A model generated the notes under the pieces. It was not told where the DNA came from and searched no databases. It saw only the letters and a list, made by a program, of their open reading frames with translations. This document shows positions 5,683 to 12,218 of a stretch of 12,219 bases of DNA, in pieces. The first letter of the stretch is position 1. Each line of letters begins with the position of its first letter. Origin of the DNA: Fidelibacterota bacterium (GTDB lineage Bacteria > Bipolaricaulota > Bipolaricaulia > Bipolaricaulales > Bipolaricaulaceae); the NCBI GenBank assembly GCA_024277405.1, contig JAJRVI010000080.1, positions 1 to 12,219 of the forward strand, given 5' to 3'. The translations under genes and the position numbers were made by a program.

Positions 5683-7275
5683 ATGGTCCGCGCTCGACGT
5701 CTGCTGAAGCGGAACCTGTACCTCGGCGCCACGATGGCGGCCCTCCTCGCCCTGTTCGGGGCGGTCCTTTACCTCCTCTCCGCCAGGATCTATGAGGCCG
5801 AGATCACGAAGCTGCTGGAGCTCGAGCGGGCCCGGCTCCGACGCATGGCCACCGCGATACAGGGGGCCCTGCTCCATTACGTGAAGGACCTCGCCCTCCT
5901 ACGGGATCTCCCCGAGGTGAGGGCGTTGGTGGAGAGGGGGCTCAGCTCGGACGCGGGCACCGAGGGGGTGGAGGCACTCTTCGCCCAATTCGCCGCCGCC
6001 CGGCCGGAGTACTACCAGGTCAGGCTCATCAACGCCTCCGGCTGGGAGGTAGTCCGGGTCGAACGGGGCCGGGATGGAAGGGTGAGGGTCGTGCCCCCCG
6101 AGAGGCTTCAGTACAAGGGGGGCCGCTATTACTTCACCGAAGCGATGGCCCTCGGCGAGGAGGGGATATACGTCTCAGAGCTGGATCTGAACGTTGAGCA
6201 CGGGAGGGTGGAGGTCCCGTATGTGCCCGTGATTCGCCTGGCCTCCCCCTTGTCCGATTCCACGGGGGAACGCAGGGGACTCCTGGTGCTCAACGTATAC
6301 GCCGCGGATCTCCTCTCCCTCCTCTCCCCGGGGATGTCCGTCCAAACGGGAGGGAGGTACCGGTTCGGCATCGGCCCGCAGGGGGAGATCGAGGTCCATG
6401 AAGCCCGGCCTGGCCTCGCGCGTGATCGGGGGACCGTGCCGCTCGGGGAGGGGCGCTTGCTCCTCTATCAGGCGATCGATCTCGTGCCCGGCCGCCGGTT
6501 GGTGGTCACCGAGGAGGTGGACCTCGCCCCGGCGCGGGCGCTGTACCTGCGGCTGTCCGGCACGGTGATGGGAAGCCTGGCCGTGGCGATCGGGTTGGCC
6601 TCCGCACTCACCGTGGCGCACCTGAGAAGGGAGAGAAAGCTCTCGCGGGTCCAGGAGGCGATGGTCACCGCCCTCGCGCTACTCGCCGACGAACGCGACC
6701 AGGTGACGGGCAACCACCTGGAACGCGTGCGCCGGTACTCCGTCCTCCTGGCCCGGGAGCTCCGTCGGGACCCACGATATAGGGCGGCCATAACCGACGA
6801 GTTCATCGCTGACCTCGCGCTGGCCGGCCCCCTCCACGACATCGGGAAGGTGGGGATCCCCGACGCCATCCTGCTCAAGCCTGGCCCGCTCACCGAAGGG
6901 GAATGGCGCATCATGAGGAATCACGTGCGCATCGGCGCACAGATCCTGGAGCGCGCGATCGAGCGGTATGGCCTCCGGGATCGGTACCTGGTCATGGCCA
7001 AGAACATCTGTGCATATCACCACGAGAGGTACGACGGGACCGGATACCTCGAGGGGCTTAAGGGAGAGGAAATCCCCTTGGAGGCCAGGATATTCGCCCT
7101 CGCTGATGCCTACGACGCGATACGCTCGAGGCGTCCATACAAGGGGCCGATGTCGCACGGGGAAGCGGTGCGCCGGATCGTGGCGGCCTCCGGTACACAG
7201 TTCGATCCCGCGGTGGTGGAGGCGTTTCTCCGATGCGAGGGCGAGTTCCGCCGTATAAGCGAGACCCTACCGTAA
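5683..7275 (+). CDS. Membrane-bound Cache-like sensor with HD-GYP c-di-GMP phosphodiesterase domain
   Basis: 530 aa from the ATG at 5683, with GAGGG 5 nt upstream; a GTG at 5650 would add 11 residues. HD-GYP enzymes hydrolyse cyclic di-GMP. Order: cytoplasmic Arg/Lys-rich start, membrane helix about 12-33, extracytoplasmic sensor about 34-287, second membrane helix about 288-313, HD-GYP domain about 325-530. The sensor carries YYQVRLINASGWEVVRV, YYFTEAMALGEEGIYVSELDLNVEHG and LLVLNV, a pattern I associate with dCache-type periplasmic domains. The catalytic part has the HD pair in LHDIGKVGIPDAILLKPGPLT (His385, Asp386), a NHVRIGA helix, and HHERYDGTGYL (446-456) followed by LADAYDA and RPYK. 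The signature Pro of GYP is Leu here; the metal-binding HHE and DG residues remain, so activity is expected. A c-di-GMP riboswitch lies about 4 kb downstream. Confidence 0.93.
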   Translation: MVRARRLLKRNLYLGATMAALLALFGAVLYLLSARIYEAEITKLLELERARLRRMATAIQGALLHYVKDLALLRDLPEVRALVERGLSSDAGTEGVEALFAQFAAARPEYYQVRLINASGWEVVRVERGRDGRVRVVPPERLQYKGGRYYFTEAMALGEEGIYVSELDLNVEHGRVEVPYVPVIRLASPLSDSTGERRGLLVLNVYAADLLSLLSPGMSVQTGGRYRFGIGPQGEIEVHEARPGLARDRGTVPLGEGRLLLYQAIDLVPGRRLVVTEEVDLAPARALYLRLSGTVMGSLAVAIGLASALTVAHLRRERKLSRVQEAMVTALALLADERDQVTGNHLERVRRYSVLLARELRRDPRYRAAITDEFIADLALAGPLHDIGKVGIPDAILLKPGPLTEGEWRIMRNHVRIGAQILERAIERYGLRDRYLVMAKNICAYHHERYDGTGYLEGLKGEEIPLEARIFALADAYDAIRSRRPYKGPMSHGEAVRRIVAASGTQFDPAVVEAFLRCEGEFRRISETLP

Positions 7276-7451
7276 TCTGAATCCACCGTTTTTCGACGGA
7301 ATCTCCACAAGATCTCCACTCGATCTGCATCCCCGCGAACCAAAATCCATTCCGGGATGGCCGTGTCGTCGCTCCCATACCGCTCCGTAACGCGACGCCC
7401 CCGAAACATCGGAGGCACCATCGTTCCGATCCACAGGCTCTTTCAGCGCAC

Positions 7452-7481
7452 TTGACTTTCCCAGATGTTCGCGGCTAAAAC
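7452..7481 (+). promoter_or_regulatory. Predicted promoter of the NEW3-ABC operon
   Basis: TTGACT (7452-7457), 18-bp spacer, TAAAAC (7476-7481), within the 253-bp gap after the HD-GYP gene. A strong ribosome-binding site, AAGGAGG (7517-7523), lies 5 nt before the ATG at 7529. The rest of the gap holds only an imperfect hairpin (7397-7416, GCCCCCGA/TCGGAGGC, one mismatch) without a T-run, so I see no clear terminator for the HD-GYP gene. Confidence 0.5.
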
Positions 7482-7528
7482 ATACCGGCTTCCCAACGGG
7501 CACATCACGGTTCCACAAGGAGGGAGGG

Positions 7529-8749
7529 ATGAGGAGCAAGCTTTTTGTGCTTTTTCTCGTCGTGTTCTCCGTAGTGGGATTGGCCCAGGACACCCGCCGA
7601 GATTTCTCCTTCTACAGCGTCTACCCCCACATCGTCCTCCCCGAGGGCAAGGAGGTCAACCTCGACGTCGTGCTGGTGAACAACGGCGATTCGCCCGAGG
7701 AGATTACCTTCGAGATCAACGGACCCGAGGATTGGGACCCGCGCCTCGAGACCTCCACCTATCCGCGCACCGAGGTCAAGGGCCTCTATCTCCTCCCGGG
7801 AGAGGACGCCAAGGCCACCCTGAAGTTCCGCGCCAAGCCCCCTGAGGGCGCGGAGGCCGGGGACTACGCGTTCGAGCTCATCGCCCGCACCCCGGACGGG
7901 GCCCTGGAGAAGCGGTTCACCATCACCGTTACCTATGTTCCCCAGAAGGAGGAGACCACGACCGAGGAGCAGGTGAAGGGCCTCACCCTTCTCGTGGACT
8001 ATCCGGCCCTGGAGAACCCGGCCGGGGAGAAGTTCGAGTATGAGATCCAGATAAAGAACGAGGCCGACGAGGATCGGATCGTAGAGCTCAAGGCCCAGGT
8101 TCCCTTCGGCTGGCGGGCCTACTTCACCCCCCGCTGGAAGGACCAACGTATCACCTCCATCAAGGTGAACGGCAAGGCCTCGGAGTGGATCAAGTTCGTG
8201 GTGACGCCCCCCTTCGGCGCCGAGAAGGGCGAGTATCCCCTGACCTTCGTGGCCTCCGCCGACGGTGTCGAAGCGAAGCTCGACCTCAAGGCCACCATCA
8301 CCGGAACCTATGACCTCAAGCTCGGGAGCGAGGCTGAGGTGTACGGCAAGGGCGATACCCGCAACATCAAGGCCACGGCCGGGAAGGAGCGCGTATTCAA
8401 GCTCTATATCTGGAACGAGGGGACCGCCCCCATCACCGACATCGATTTCTTCGCCTCCAAACCCAAGGACTGGGAGGTCAAGTTCAACCCGGAGAAGATT
8501 GACTCCCTGGACCCCCTGGCCCAGACCCTGAAGCCCGAGGTGGTGGAGGTCATCATAAAGCCCAAAGAGCGCGCTATCCCGGGCGACTACGAGATCACCG
8601 TCACCGCCGCCGGCAAGGAAGACCGCGAGGCCATGAAGCTCCGGGTGACCGTGGGCGCGGCCATGAGCTGGGGCTGGATCGGGGTCGCGGTGATCGTAGT
8701 GGTGGTGGCCGGCCTCACGGGGATCTTCGTGCGTCTCGGGAGGCGGTGA
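7529..8749 (+). CDS. Secreted membrane-anchored NEW3/Ig-like repeat protein (COG1470-like)
   Basis: 406 aa. MRSKLFVLFLVVFSVVGLAQ is a typical signal peptide with likely cleavage near residues 19-20. The outer part holds about three beta-rich Ig-like modules (about 25-136, 143-250, 254-375), each with phrases such as VNNGDSPEEITFEI, IKNEADEDRIVELKAQVPFGW and IWNEGTAPITDIDFFASKPKDWEV. These match the NEW3 style, in which a domain ends with GDYxFEL or GDYEITVTA. A single C-terminal helix (WIGVAVIVVVVAGLTGIFV) followed by Arg residues anchors it with the modules outside. It is the first gene of the operon, and its stop overlaps the ABC ATPase start by one base (TGATG). The conserved layout suggests an extracytoplasmic partner of the transporter; function is unknown. 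An alternative is a surface-layer or adhesion-type protein. Confidence 0.82.
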   Translation: MRSKLFVLFLVVFSVVGLAQDTRRDFSFYSVYPHIVLPEGKEVNLDVVLVNNGDSPEEITFEINGPEDWDPRLETSTYPRTEVKGLYLLPGEDAKATLKFRAKPPEGAEAGDYAFELIARTPDGALEKRFTITVTYVPQKEETTTEEQVKGLTLLVDYPALENPAGEKFEYEIQIKNEADEDRIVELKAQVPFGWRAYFTPRWKDQRITSIKVNGKASEWIKFVVTPPFGAEKGEYPLTFVASADGVEAKLDLKATITGTYDLKLGSEAEVYGKGDTRNIKATAGKERVFKLYIWNEGTAPITDIDFFASKPKDWEVKFNPEKIDSLDPLAQTLKPEVVEVIIKPKERAIPGDYEITVTAAGKEDREAMKLRVTVGAAMSWGWIGVAVIVVVVAGLTGIFVRLGRR

Positions 8750-9672
8750 TGCCGGTCGTCGAGGCCAAAGGCCTCAAGAAGTATTACGACGGGGTCAAGG
8801 CCGTGGATGACCTGGACCTCGTGATCGAGGAGGGGGAGATCTACGGCCTCCTGGGCCCCAACGGCGCCGGGAAGACCACCACCATCCTCATCCTCCTCGG
8901 CCTCACCGAGCCCACCGCCGGGGAGGTCAGGGTCCTCGGCCACGATCCCGCCCGCGAGCCCCTGCAGGTGAAGCGCGTGACGGGCTACCTCCCCGAGAAC
9001 CTCGGTTTTTATGAGGACCTCTCCGCCCGCGAGAACCTCCTCTACACCGCGTACCTCAACCGCATCCCCGAGCGGGAGGCCCGGAAGCGCGTGGCCGAGG
9101 TACTGGAGCTGGTGGGCCTCGCGGAGGTCGCCGATCGACGGGTGGGGACCTTCTCGCGTGGGATGAAGCAACGGCTCGGGATCGCCGACGTCCTCCTCAA
9201 GGAACCGAGGTTCGTCATCCTGGACGAGCCGACCTCGGGGATCGACCCCGAGGGCGCGGTCCAGATCCTCGACATGATCGTGCGGCTCAGGGACGAGCGG
9301 GGGATGACGATCCTCCTCTCCTCCCACCTCCTCCATCAGGTACAGCGGATCTGCGACCGCATGGGGATCATCCACCAGGGGAAGCTCGTGGCCCAGGGGA
9401 CCCTGGGGGAGCTCGGCGCCGTGGTGGAGGAGGGGCAGCGCCTCTTCGAGGTCAGGGCCTCCAGGGTGGATGAGGGGCTCCTCGAGGCCCTGCGTGGGAT
9501 CGAGGGCGTCGTGGGGGTGGAGCACGAGGGTGACCTCATCCGCGTTAGGGCCACCGCCGAGGTGCGCCCCCGGATCGCCCGTGCCGTCATCGAGGCCGGG
9601 GCCGATCTCCTCGAACTCAAGGGCCACACTTACACCCTTGAGGAGATCTACCTCCGGTACTTCCAGGGGTGA
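8749..9672 (+). CDS. ABC transporter ATP-binding protein (CcmA/NatA type)
   Basis: 307 aa from the ATG at 8749; a GTG three bases earlier is also in frame, but GGAGG (8739-8743) is well spaced for the ATG. It is the cytoplasmic ATPase powering the adjoining permease. Walker A GPNGAGKTT (36-44), VTGYLPENLGFYEDLSARENL (Q-loop region with Glu in place of Gln), signature FSRGMKQRL (135-143), Walker B FVILDEPTSGIDP (155-167) and H-loop SSHLLH (His193) are all present. The signature has Arg where LSGGM-type sequences have the first Gly. A C-terminal domain of about 90 residues after the H-loop, with VVEEGQRLFEV and VEHEGDLIRVRATAE, is typical of ABC-2 exporter ATPases. It is coupled to the NEW3 gene by a 1-nt overlap and to the permease by a 3-nt gap. 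The substrate is not deducible. Confidence 0.95.
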   Translation: MPVVEAKGLKKYYDGVKAVDDLDLVIEEGEIYGLLGPNGAGKTTTILILLGLTEPTAGEVRVLGHDPAREPLQVKRVTGYLPENLGFYEDLSARENLLYTAYLNRIPEREARKRVAEVLELVGLAEVADRRVGTFSRGMKQRLGIADVLLKEPRFVILDEPTSGIDPEGAVQILDMIVRLRDERGMTILLSSHLLHQVQRICDRMGIIHQGKLVAQGTLGELGAVVEEGQRLFEVRASRVDEGLLEALRGIEGVVGVEHEGDLIRVRATAEVRPRIARAVIEAGADLLELKGHTYTLEEIYLRYFQG

Positions 9673-9675
9673 GAG

Positions 9676-10602
9676 ATGAGCGCCGTCTTCTGGAAAGAGC
9701 TGGCGGATCATCTGGGCAGCAAGCGCTTCGTGATCTTCTTCTTCCTCATCCTCATCGTGGGCGGCGCCTCCACGTACCTCGCCGCTCAGGCCCTCTCCGG
9801 GACGCAGCAGGGGGCGGAGTTCATCTACCTACGGCTGTTTACCGTGAGCGGCGGGGGCCTGCCCTCGTTCCTCGGGTTCCTCGCGTTCTTCGGGCCCCTG
9901 ATCGGGGTGGTGCTGGGGTTCGATGCCATCAATAGCGAGTTCAACCGGGGAACGGTGTCGCGGGTTCTGGCCCAGCCCATATACCGCGACTGGTGGATCA
10001 ACGGCAAGTTCCTCGCCGGGATCACCGCGCTGGCCATCGCCGTGGCGAGCATCATCCTCATCATCGTGGGCCTGGGGCTATATATCCTGGGGTTCCCGCC
10101 CGATGGGGCGGAGATCTCCCGCACCGCTATGTTCTTCGTCATCAGCGTGGTCTACCTGGGTTTTTGGCTGAGTCTGGGGATCCTCTTCTCCATCGTGTTC
10201 CGCCAGACGGCCACTTCCGCCTTGGCCTCCATCGCGGTGTGGCTGTTCTTCACCCTGTTCCTCTACATGCTCGCGGGCCTCATCGCCGATCAGGTGGCGC
10301 CGATAAAGCCGGGCGTCGGCGCCGACGTGTTCGCCAAACACGAGTCGATCCGGGACCTGATCCTGCGGTTCTCGCCGGTGGCCCTCTATGAAGAGGCCAC
10401 CACCGCGATCCTCATCCCCAGCTACCGGGGGCTGGGGATCGCGGCGCTCCTCCAGGAGGCCACTATCCCCACCAGCCCCCTCCCCCTGGGGCAGAGCCTC
10501 CTCATCGTGTGGCCCCAGCTGGTGGGGCTCGTGGCGCTCACCTCGGTGTGCTTCGCGATATCCTACGTGATCTTCATGCGGCGGGAGATCCGCTCCACAT
10601 AG
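9676..10602 (+). CDS. ABC-2 family transporter permease
   Basis: 308 aa with six predicted membrane helices at about 17-37, 64-83, 112-139, 150-173, 180-204 and 281-300. Between helices 2 and 3, the segment INSEFNRGTVSRVLAQPIYRDWWINGK is the conserved cytoplasmic coupling region of ABC-2 permeases (E..xGT..xLxxP..R). A larger loop of about 75 residues lies between helices 5 and 6. One copy would pair with two copies of itself or act as a homodimer with the ATPase encoded 3 nt upstream. This is the last gene of the NEW3-ATPase-permease operon; heptad repeats begin at the base after its TAG, then a terminator. The transporter is likely an exporter or a membrane-remodelling complex, with unknown cargo. 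Confidence 0.93.
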   Translation: MSAVFWKELADHLGSKRFVIFFFLILIVGGASTYLAAQALSGTQQGAEFIYLRLFTVSGGGLPSFLGFLAFFGPLIGVVLGFDAINSEFNRGTVSRVLAQPIYRDWWINGKFLAGITALAIAVASIILIIVGLGLYILGFPPDGAEISRTAMFFVISVVYLGFWLSLGILFSIVFRQTATSALASIAVWLFFTLFLYMLAGLIADQVAPIKPGVGADVFAKHESIRDLILRFSPVALYEEATTAILIPSYRGLGIAALLQEATIPTSPLPLGQSLLIVWPQLVGLVALTSVCFAISYVIFMRREIRST

Positions 10603-10630
10603 GGTGATGGGTGATAGGTAACGGGTGACG
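10603..10630. repeat. Four tandem heptanucleotide repeats after the permease gene
   Basis: Immediately after the TAG the sequence reads GGTGATG, GGTGATA, GGTAACG, GGTGACG. These are the same 7-bp family, [G/C]GTRA[C/T]R, found inside the PAPS synthase linker at 1403-1478. Here they occupy untranslated DNA between a stop codon and a terminator. Two separate loci in 12 kb suggest a dispersed repeat family in this genome. Confidence 0.8.
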
Positions 10631-10634
10631 GGCG

Positions 10635-10662
10635 AAAAGGCGCCGGGCCACGGCGCCTTTTT
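10635..10662. terminator. Intrinsic, probably bidirectional terminator
   Basis: Perfect 10-bp stem AAAAGGCGCC / GGCGCCTTTT with loop GGGCCAC. The T-run on the right (five T) serves the ABC operon; the A-run on the left gives a T-run for transcription of the DUF488 gene from the other side. It sits between the two convergent genes. Confidence 0.85.
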
Positions 10663-10666
10663 AGTT

Positions 10667-11104
10667 TCAGAGCAGCCGTGGCTCCTCTACCCGAGATCTC
10701 CCCTTCCCCAGGATGTGGACCACGCGGAAGCCCCGAGCGGCCAGGGCCGCGGCGATGAAGCGACGATGGCAACCACGGGGATCCCGTTCCGCACACATCA
10801 CCGCTGCCTTCCGGCCCCGAGCGAGTTCGATCAACTTCCGTAGGCCCTCCCGGAAGCGCGCGGTGCGCGTGTACGCCTCATACCCCCCCTTCCGATAGCC
10901 CCCGAGTTCCTCCCCCAGAAACACGTACCCTATCCCCGCTTCCTCCAGCGCGCGTGCGAGTTCCTCCCGCCGGAAGTGGGGGTATTTCCCTGATGTGGGG
11001 AACCGCCGCACGTCGATCACCAGCTCGATCCCCCACCGGGAGAGGAGGTCCAGGAACTCCCCCAGGGCGAGGTTGGAATGTCCCACCGTATAGATCTCGC
11101 GCAT
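10667..11104 (-). CDS. DUF488 domain-containing protein
   Basis: 145 aa from the ATG at 11104; a GTG at 11110 would add two residues, and neither has a strong ribosome-binding site. The family pattern is complete: IYTVGHSN (4-11), VIDVRRFPTSGKYPHF (29-44), GIGYVFLGEELGGYRKG (58-73), AAVMCAERDPRGCHRRFIA (100-118) and VVHIL near the end. The Cys-Ala-Glu and Cys-His-Arg motifs are the conserved core, and the length is typical. The activity of the family is not established to my knowledge. It is a single gene on the minus strand, ended by the shared terminator and divergent from the riboswitch-controlled protease. No convincing promoter could be read upstream of it. Confidence 0.9.
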   Translation of the reverse strand: MREIYTVGHSNLALGEFLDLLSRWGIELVIDVRRFPTSGKYPHFRREELARALEEAGIGYVFLGEELGGYRKGGYEAYTRTARFREGLRKLIELARGRKAAVMCAERDPRGCHRRFIAAALAARGFRVVHILGKGRSRVEEPRLL

Positions 11105-11184
11105 CGCCACATCTTACGCGAATCGCGGGGAACGGCCCTCAACGTAATGGACACATCGGTCACCCGGGCCCCGGGGGATCCCGG

Positions 11185-11213
11185 TTGACCATTGGCTACT
11201 AATTGTATATAAT
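11185..11213 (+). promoter_or_regulatory. Strong sigma70-type promoter upstream of the riboswitch
   Basis: TTGACC (11185-11190), 17-bp spacer, TATAAT (11208-11213): 5 of 6 and 6 of 6 matches at ideal spacing, in a short AT-rich island in GC-rich DNA. Transcription should begin near 11220, giving a leader of about 190 nt before the protease start. This is the best promoter in the window. Confidence 0.8.
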
Positions 11214-11254
11214 TGTAGGTGATGAAATAAAAGTATCACTATTAGACCGCACGG

Positions 11255-11312
11255 AAAGGAGGTGAGGCGTAGCCGGGCCACCGTAGGGCAAAGCCGAGGG
11301 GTTTGGCCCTAT
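11255..11312 (+). other. Structured leader between promoter and aptamer
   Basis: AAAGGAGGTGA (11255-11265) is a full-length match to the usual anti-Shine-Dalgarno sequence, yet no start codon follows at a normal distance. GTAGCCGGGCCACC (11269-11282) can pair with 13 of 14 bases of GGTGGCCGGGCTGC (11390-11403) in the 3' half of the aptamer, one G-U included. TAGGGCAAA (11284-11292) and TTTGGCCCTA (11302-11311) form a hairpin with one bulged base that stops one base before the aptamer's P1. A 102-codon frame from a GTG at 11262 exists but has no protein-like character. Confidence 0.45.
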
Positions 11313-11414
11313 GGCATCCCGATAAAGGCAAACCCGGGGAAACCCGGGGGCGCAAAGCCGACGGACCCTCCCGACCGCGATGGTCGAAGGGTGGCCGGGC
11401 TGCCGAAGGATGCC
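11313..11414 (+). ncRNA. Cyclic-di-GMP-I (GEMM) riboswitch aptamer
   Basis: The conserved core appears in order: AGGCAAACC (11327-11335), a stem CGGG-GAAA-CCCG capped by a GNRA tetraloop, GGCGCAAAGCC (11349-11359), and the 3' segment TGGCCGGGCTGCCG (11392-11405). P1 is closed by GGCATCC (11313-11319) with GGATGCC (11408-11414). P2 pairs CGG-ACCCT (11362-11369) with AGGGT-gg-CCG, capped by CGACC/GGTCG with loop GCGAT. This matches the known class I aptamer in helices, loop type and conserved single-stranded bases. The ATG of the downstream protease (11410-11412) lies inside the 3' strand of P1, so ligand binding would probably hide the start and turn expression off. No intrinsic terminator follows, which favours translational control; the direction of the switch is inferred. 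Confidence 0.9.
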
Positions 11415-12123
11415 GAGATATATATGGTGCCTATGTGCAGCGTTGTTGCTGGCGACGTTGGGCTTCTTCCCCACCGTGTTGGACGGCGGATCTTGGGGCG
11501 ACCCGGGTGGTCCCCCCGTAGGTGGTGCCGGCGAGGCTTCCCCTCCCATCTCGATCCCCTCCTCCCATGAGGCCATACGCCTGCGTTGGGGCCTGCGTGC
11601 CGTCAAGGCACCGGAGGCCTGGGAGGTCACCCTCGGGTCCGAGGAGATCGTCATAGCCGTCATCGACGCGGGCATCGATTACTCCCTCCCCTACCTCGCG
11701 GATCGCATGTGGCGCAACCCCAACGAGATCCCGGGCAACGGCATAGATGACGACGGCAACGGCTATGTGGACGACGTCCACGGTTGGGACTTTCGCGATG
11801 GCGATCCCGACTCCCTCGCCGGCACACCCCTGAACTGGCACGGCACCTTCGTGGCGGGATTGATCGCCGCCGCCGTGGACGCCGCCACCGGCATCGGGGG
11901 CGTCGCCCCGCGGGTGAAGCTGATGGACCTCCGCTTCCTCGACTCCCGGGGGCTCTTCTATCGCGGCGACTGGCCGAAGCTCGCCGAGGCGATCGAGTAC
12001 GCCGTGGATAACGGCGCACGCGTGATCAACCTCTCCATTTACTCCCGGGTGCCGCTGCCGAGCTACGTGCGCCGCGCGATCCGGGAGGCGCCCAGCCCCG
12101 AGAGCATCATCGCCCCGATGTAG
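11410..12123 (+). CDS. Secreted subtilisin-like (S8) serine protease, C-terminally truncated
   Basis: 237 aa from the ATG at 11410; an in-frame ATG at 11380 lies in the aptamer loop. Only AAGG directly abuts the chosen ATG, so the start is uncertain. MPRYIWCLCAALLLATLGFF is a signal peptide, followed by a Gly/Pro-rich stretch. The catalytic Asp is in VIAVIDAGIDYS (Asp86), an Asp-rich calcium-type loop GIDDDGNGYVDD is at 111-122, and the catalytic His is in NWHGTFVAGLIAA (His144). RVINLSIY (204-211) matches the strand before the substrate groove. The frame stops at residue 237, before the oxyanion Asn and the GTSMAxP serine, whereas S8 catalytic domains need about 100 more residues. As it stands it would be inactive. 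Loss may come from real truncation or from a chimeric sequence end. Expression is likely controlled by cyclic di-GMP through the overlapping riboswitch. Confidence 0.8.
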   Translation: MPRYIWCLCAALLLATLGFFPTVLDGGSWGDPGGPPVGGAGEASPPISIPSSHEAIRLRWGLRAVKAPEAWEVTLGSEEIVIAVIDAGIDYSLPYLADRMWRNPNEIPGNGIDDDGNGYVDDVHGWDFRDGDPDSLAGTPLNWHGTFVAGLIAAAVDAATGIGGVAPRVKLMDLRFLDSRGLFYRGDWPKLAEAIEYAVDNGARVINLSIYSRVPLPSYVRRAIREAPSPESIIAPM

Positions 12124-12218
12124 ACGACGACGGCAACGCCGCCGGCGCGGGCCACGCGCGTGCGGTTCGCGGCCGGCCGGTCACCGGACCCGAAGCGTGC
12201 GCCGAGCGCCAGGGCGAG
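12063..12218 (-). CDS. Possible C-terminal fragment of a membrane protein at the window edge
   Basis: A minus-strand frame of 51 codons, entering from the right edge and ending with a stop at 12063-12065, overlaps the end of the protease gene. It reads LALALGARFGSGDRPAANRT, then an Ala/Val-rich stretch VAVVVYIGAMMLSGLG that looks like a membrane helix, and ends IARRT. The plus strand after 12123 has no convincing continuation of the protease in any frame. The region from about 12090 has a CG-dinucleotide-rich composition unlike the CCC/GGG-rich DNA to its left. The family is not recognised, and this may belong to a different piece of DNA joined here. Confidence 0.35.
   Translation of the reverse strand, partial: LALALGARFGSGDRPAANRTRVARAGGVAVVVYIGAMMLSGLGASRIARRT

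Noticed and set aside
7397..7416. Hairpin GCCCCCGA/TCGGAGGC as a terminator for the HD-GYP gene
   Set aside because: One mismatch in the stem, no T-run, and about 120 bp past the stop codon; not enough for a terminator call.
8587..9711. A 374-codon minus-strand open frame opposite the ABC ATPase
   Set aside because: Leu/Asp/His/Pro-rich shadow of a gene with intact Walker A, signature and Walker B motifs; no ribosome-binding site.
11262..11570. A 102-codon frame starting inside the perfect Shine-Dalgarno sequence of the leader
   Set aside because: Its GTG overlaps the ribosome-binding site itself, it runs through the riboswitch and into the protease in another frame, and the product is Arg/Pro/Gly-rich without structure.
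11743..12140. 13-bp repeat GACGACGGCAACG in the protease (Asp-rich loop) and again just after its stop
   Set aside because: Flanks differ on both sides, and in GC-rich DNA Asp/Gly/Asn codons make such matches easily; it does not by itself explain the break at the right end.
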